From: Streptomyces endophytica
GTDB taxonomy: Bacteria; Actinomycetota; Actinomycetes; Streptomycetales; Streptomycetaceae
Assembly (NCBI RefSeq): GCF_026153355.1
Contig: NZ_CP110636.1
Coordinates: forward strand, 4,836,001 to 4,900,000
Reading direction: 5' to 3'
DNA: 64,000 bases
Positions within the stretch are counted from its first letter, which is position 1. Every line of letters begins with the position of its first letter. A program made the translations under genes and the position numbers. Positions 62,808 to 64,000 of the stretch are shown piece by piece. The notes under the pieces were generated by a model. It was not told the origin of the DNA. It searched no databases and was given only the letters and a program-made list of their open reading frames with translations.

Positions 62808-63656
62808 TCACTTCACGGCTCCGAGCGACAGGCCCTGGACGAGTTTGTCCTGGGCGGCGAACCCGGCGATGAGCACCGGGAGCGAGATGACGGTGGCGGC
62901 GGCGCACACCTTGGCCAGGAACAGGCCCTGGCTGGTCACCAGTCCGGTCAGGAAGACCGGGGCGGTACCGGCGACGATCCCGGTCAGGACCCGGGCGAAC
63001 AGCAGCTCGTTCCAGCTGAAGATGAACGAGATCAGCGCCGTTGCCGCGATGCCGGGCAGGGCGACCGGCGCCACGATGCGGGTCAGGGTGGTGGTCAGCC
63101 CGGCCCCGTCGATCGAGGCGGCCTCCAGCATCTCCACCGGCACCTCGGCGAGGAACGAGCGCATCATCCACACCGCGATCGGCAGGTTCATCGAGGTGTA
63201 GAGGATGACCAGCAGCCAGACGCTGTCGAGCAGCCCGGTGTTCTGCGCGACGAGGTACACCGGCAGCAGCCCGGCCACCAGCGGCAGCATCTTCGTGGAG
63301 AGGAAGAAGAAGAGGACGTCGCTCCACTTCCGTACCGGCTTGATGGCCAGGGCGTACGCGGCCGGGACGGCGAGCGCGAGCACGAGCAGGGTGGAAACCA
63401 CCGAGGCCGTCAGGGAGTTGATCAGTGGCGGCCAGGGGCTGACGCCGCTGTCGGCGCCGAAGAACTCCCGGTAGCCGTGCAGGCTCAGTCCCGCGCCGAG
63501 GCTCGGCGGGTTGGTCGCCGCGTCCGCCTCGCTGTGGAAGGACGTCAGCACCATCCAGGCGACGGGCAGGAAGAAGGCGATGCCGCACAGCCAGGCGGCC
63601 AGGCCGAGCAGGCTCCCGGTCCGCCGTTGGCGCCGGGTCAGGGGTGCGCGGTTCAT
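62808..63656 (-). CDS. Carbohydrate ABC transporter permease (MalG type)
   Basis: 282 residues with six transmembrane helices. The EAA loop is EMLEAASIDGAGLTTTLTRI followed by VAPVALPG, the ATPase-coupling motif of sugar permeases. It overlaps the upstream permease by 4 bp (ATGA). The partner ATPase is usually a shared MsiK, which is not in this window. Confidence 0.93.
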   Translation of the reverse strand: MNRAPLTRRQRRTGSLLGLAAWLCGIAFFLPVAWMVLTSFHSEADAATNPPSLGAGLSLHGYREFFGADSGVSPWPPLINSLTASVVSTLLVLALAVPAAYALAIKPVRKWSDVLFFFLSTKMLPLVAGLLPVYLVAQNTGLLDSVWLLVILYTSMNLPIAVWMMRSFLAEVPVEMLEAASIDGAGLTTTLTRIVAPVALPGIAATALISFIFSWNELLFARVLTGIVAGTAPVFLTGLVTSQGLFLAKVCAAATVISLPVLIAGFAAQDKLVQGLSLGAVK

Positions 63657-64000
63657 CGGGTGACCTCCTCGCGCAGCAGGGACGAGACGGTACGCAGCGC
63701 GAAGGTCGCCACGAGCAGGGAGCACACGACCACGACGACGCCCTGCGCGGACGCCCGTCCGTAGTCGTGGGCCTGGTAGAAGGTCTGGTAGATGGTGTAC
63801 GGGAGGTTGGCGGTGCCCAGCCCCCCGGACGTGATGGTGAACACCGCGTCGAAGTTCTGGACGACGTAGACGGTGCCCAGCAGCGCGGCCAGTTCCAGGT
63901 AGCGGCGCAGGTGCGGCAGGGTGAGGTAGCGGAAGATGTCGAAGGCGGTGGCCCCGTCCATCCGGGCCGCCTCGACCGCGTCGGCGGCCCGGCTCTGCAG
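63653..64000 (-). CDS. Carbohydrate ABC transporter permease (MalF type), partial
   Basis: The C-terminal 115 or so residues are present. The EAA loop reads VEAARMDGATAFDIFRYLTL followed by PHL. The remainder is the last two membrane helices, ending LREEVTR. The N-terminus lies beyond the right edge. Together with the next permease and the dehydrogenase it forms a polyol or sugar uptake operon, with a solute-binding protein expected upstream. Confidence 0.9.
   Translation of the reverse strand: MQSRAADAVEAARMDGATAFDIFRYLTLPHLRRYLELAALLGTVYVVQNFDAVFTITSGGLGTANLPYTIYQTFYQAHDYGRASAQGVVVVVCSLLVATFALRTVSSLLREEVTR

Noticed and set aside
1-64000. CRISPR array, tRNA, rRNA, insertion sequence or prophage
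   Set aside because: No regularly spaced identical repeats, no cloverleaf-like sequence with a CCA-proximal T loop, no transposase or integrase motif, and no phage structural gene was found on either strand.

Overview
The window is high-GC (about 73 percent) actinobacterial chromosome, almost certainly Streptomyces. Genes are densely packed and mostly ATG/GTG-started, with strong third-position GC. Several families are typical of that genus: a DUF6643-like protein, a TerD-family protein, a beta-helix/AAA fusion, MEDS-STAS with an anti-sigma ATPase, and a SpoIIE-type phosphatase. No rRNA, tRNA, CRISPR array, insertion sequence or prophage was seen.

Layout. 1-7.5 kb: a TetR/DUF4865/phosphotriesterase-like operon with a 22-bp palindrome in front of tetR, a SHOCT protein, an orphan anti-sigma-type ATPase, a Cds1-like cysteine-synthase-fold enzyme, an SRPBCC protein and a DeoR regulator. 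7.9-16.4 kb: a membrane hydrolase, a beta-helix/AAA ATPase fusion, and the overlapping pair MEDS-STAS plus HATPase, then a MOSC protein. 16.7-22 kb: TerD, an HpnB-like glycosyltransferase, an Asp/Glu racemase, a Nudix hydrolase and a lipoprotein. 22.3-27 kb: a 3-hydroxybutyrate-dehydrogenase-like SDR, a GAF/PucR regulator, CsbD and an MHS-type MFS transporter, plausibly one catabolic locus. 27.3-43.1 kb: a run of redox and stress genes (cyclase, GMC oxidoreductase, SDR, cydAB, cation/proton antiporter, GH15, DUF389, hemerythrin, GAF/SpoIIE phosphatase). 43-57 kb: several regulator/enzyme pairs (LysR with a zinc-type oxidoreductase, TetR with an alpha/beta hydrolase, MmyB-like XRE with an SDR), then GH16, a PobA-like monooxygenase, a 25-residue bL37-like ribosomal protein, a serine hydrolase, a phosphoribosyltransferase/hydrolase fusion and a HAD phosphatase. 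57-64 kb: a lipoprotein, an ATP-dependent DNA ligase, Nudix, an ArsR-type regulator, and the end of a polyol or sugar ABC transporter/dehydrogenase operon that runs off the right edge.

Seven genes are each interrupted by one or two apparent single-base losses, nine in all, nearly all in short G or C runs. In every complete case, adding back the missing base or bases restores a full-length family protein. This looks more like homopolymer under-calling in the assembly than real gene decay. Those genes are listed as frameshifted, with the inferred full product described.

Regulation visible in the sequence: a TANNNT -10 box 6-7 nt before the start codon of several genes, with no ribosome-binding site (probable leaderless mRNAs); palindromes beside the TetR, XRE and LysR genes; and strong GC hairpins after csbD, the alpha/beta hydrolase, the bL37-like gene and the Nudix gene.
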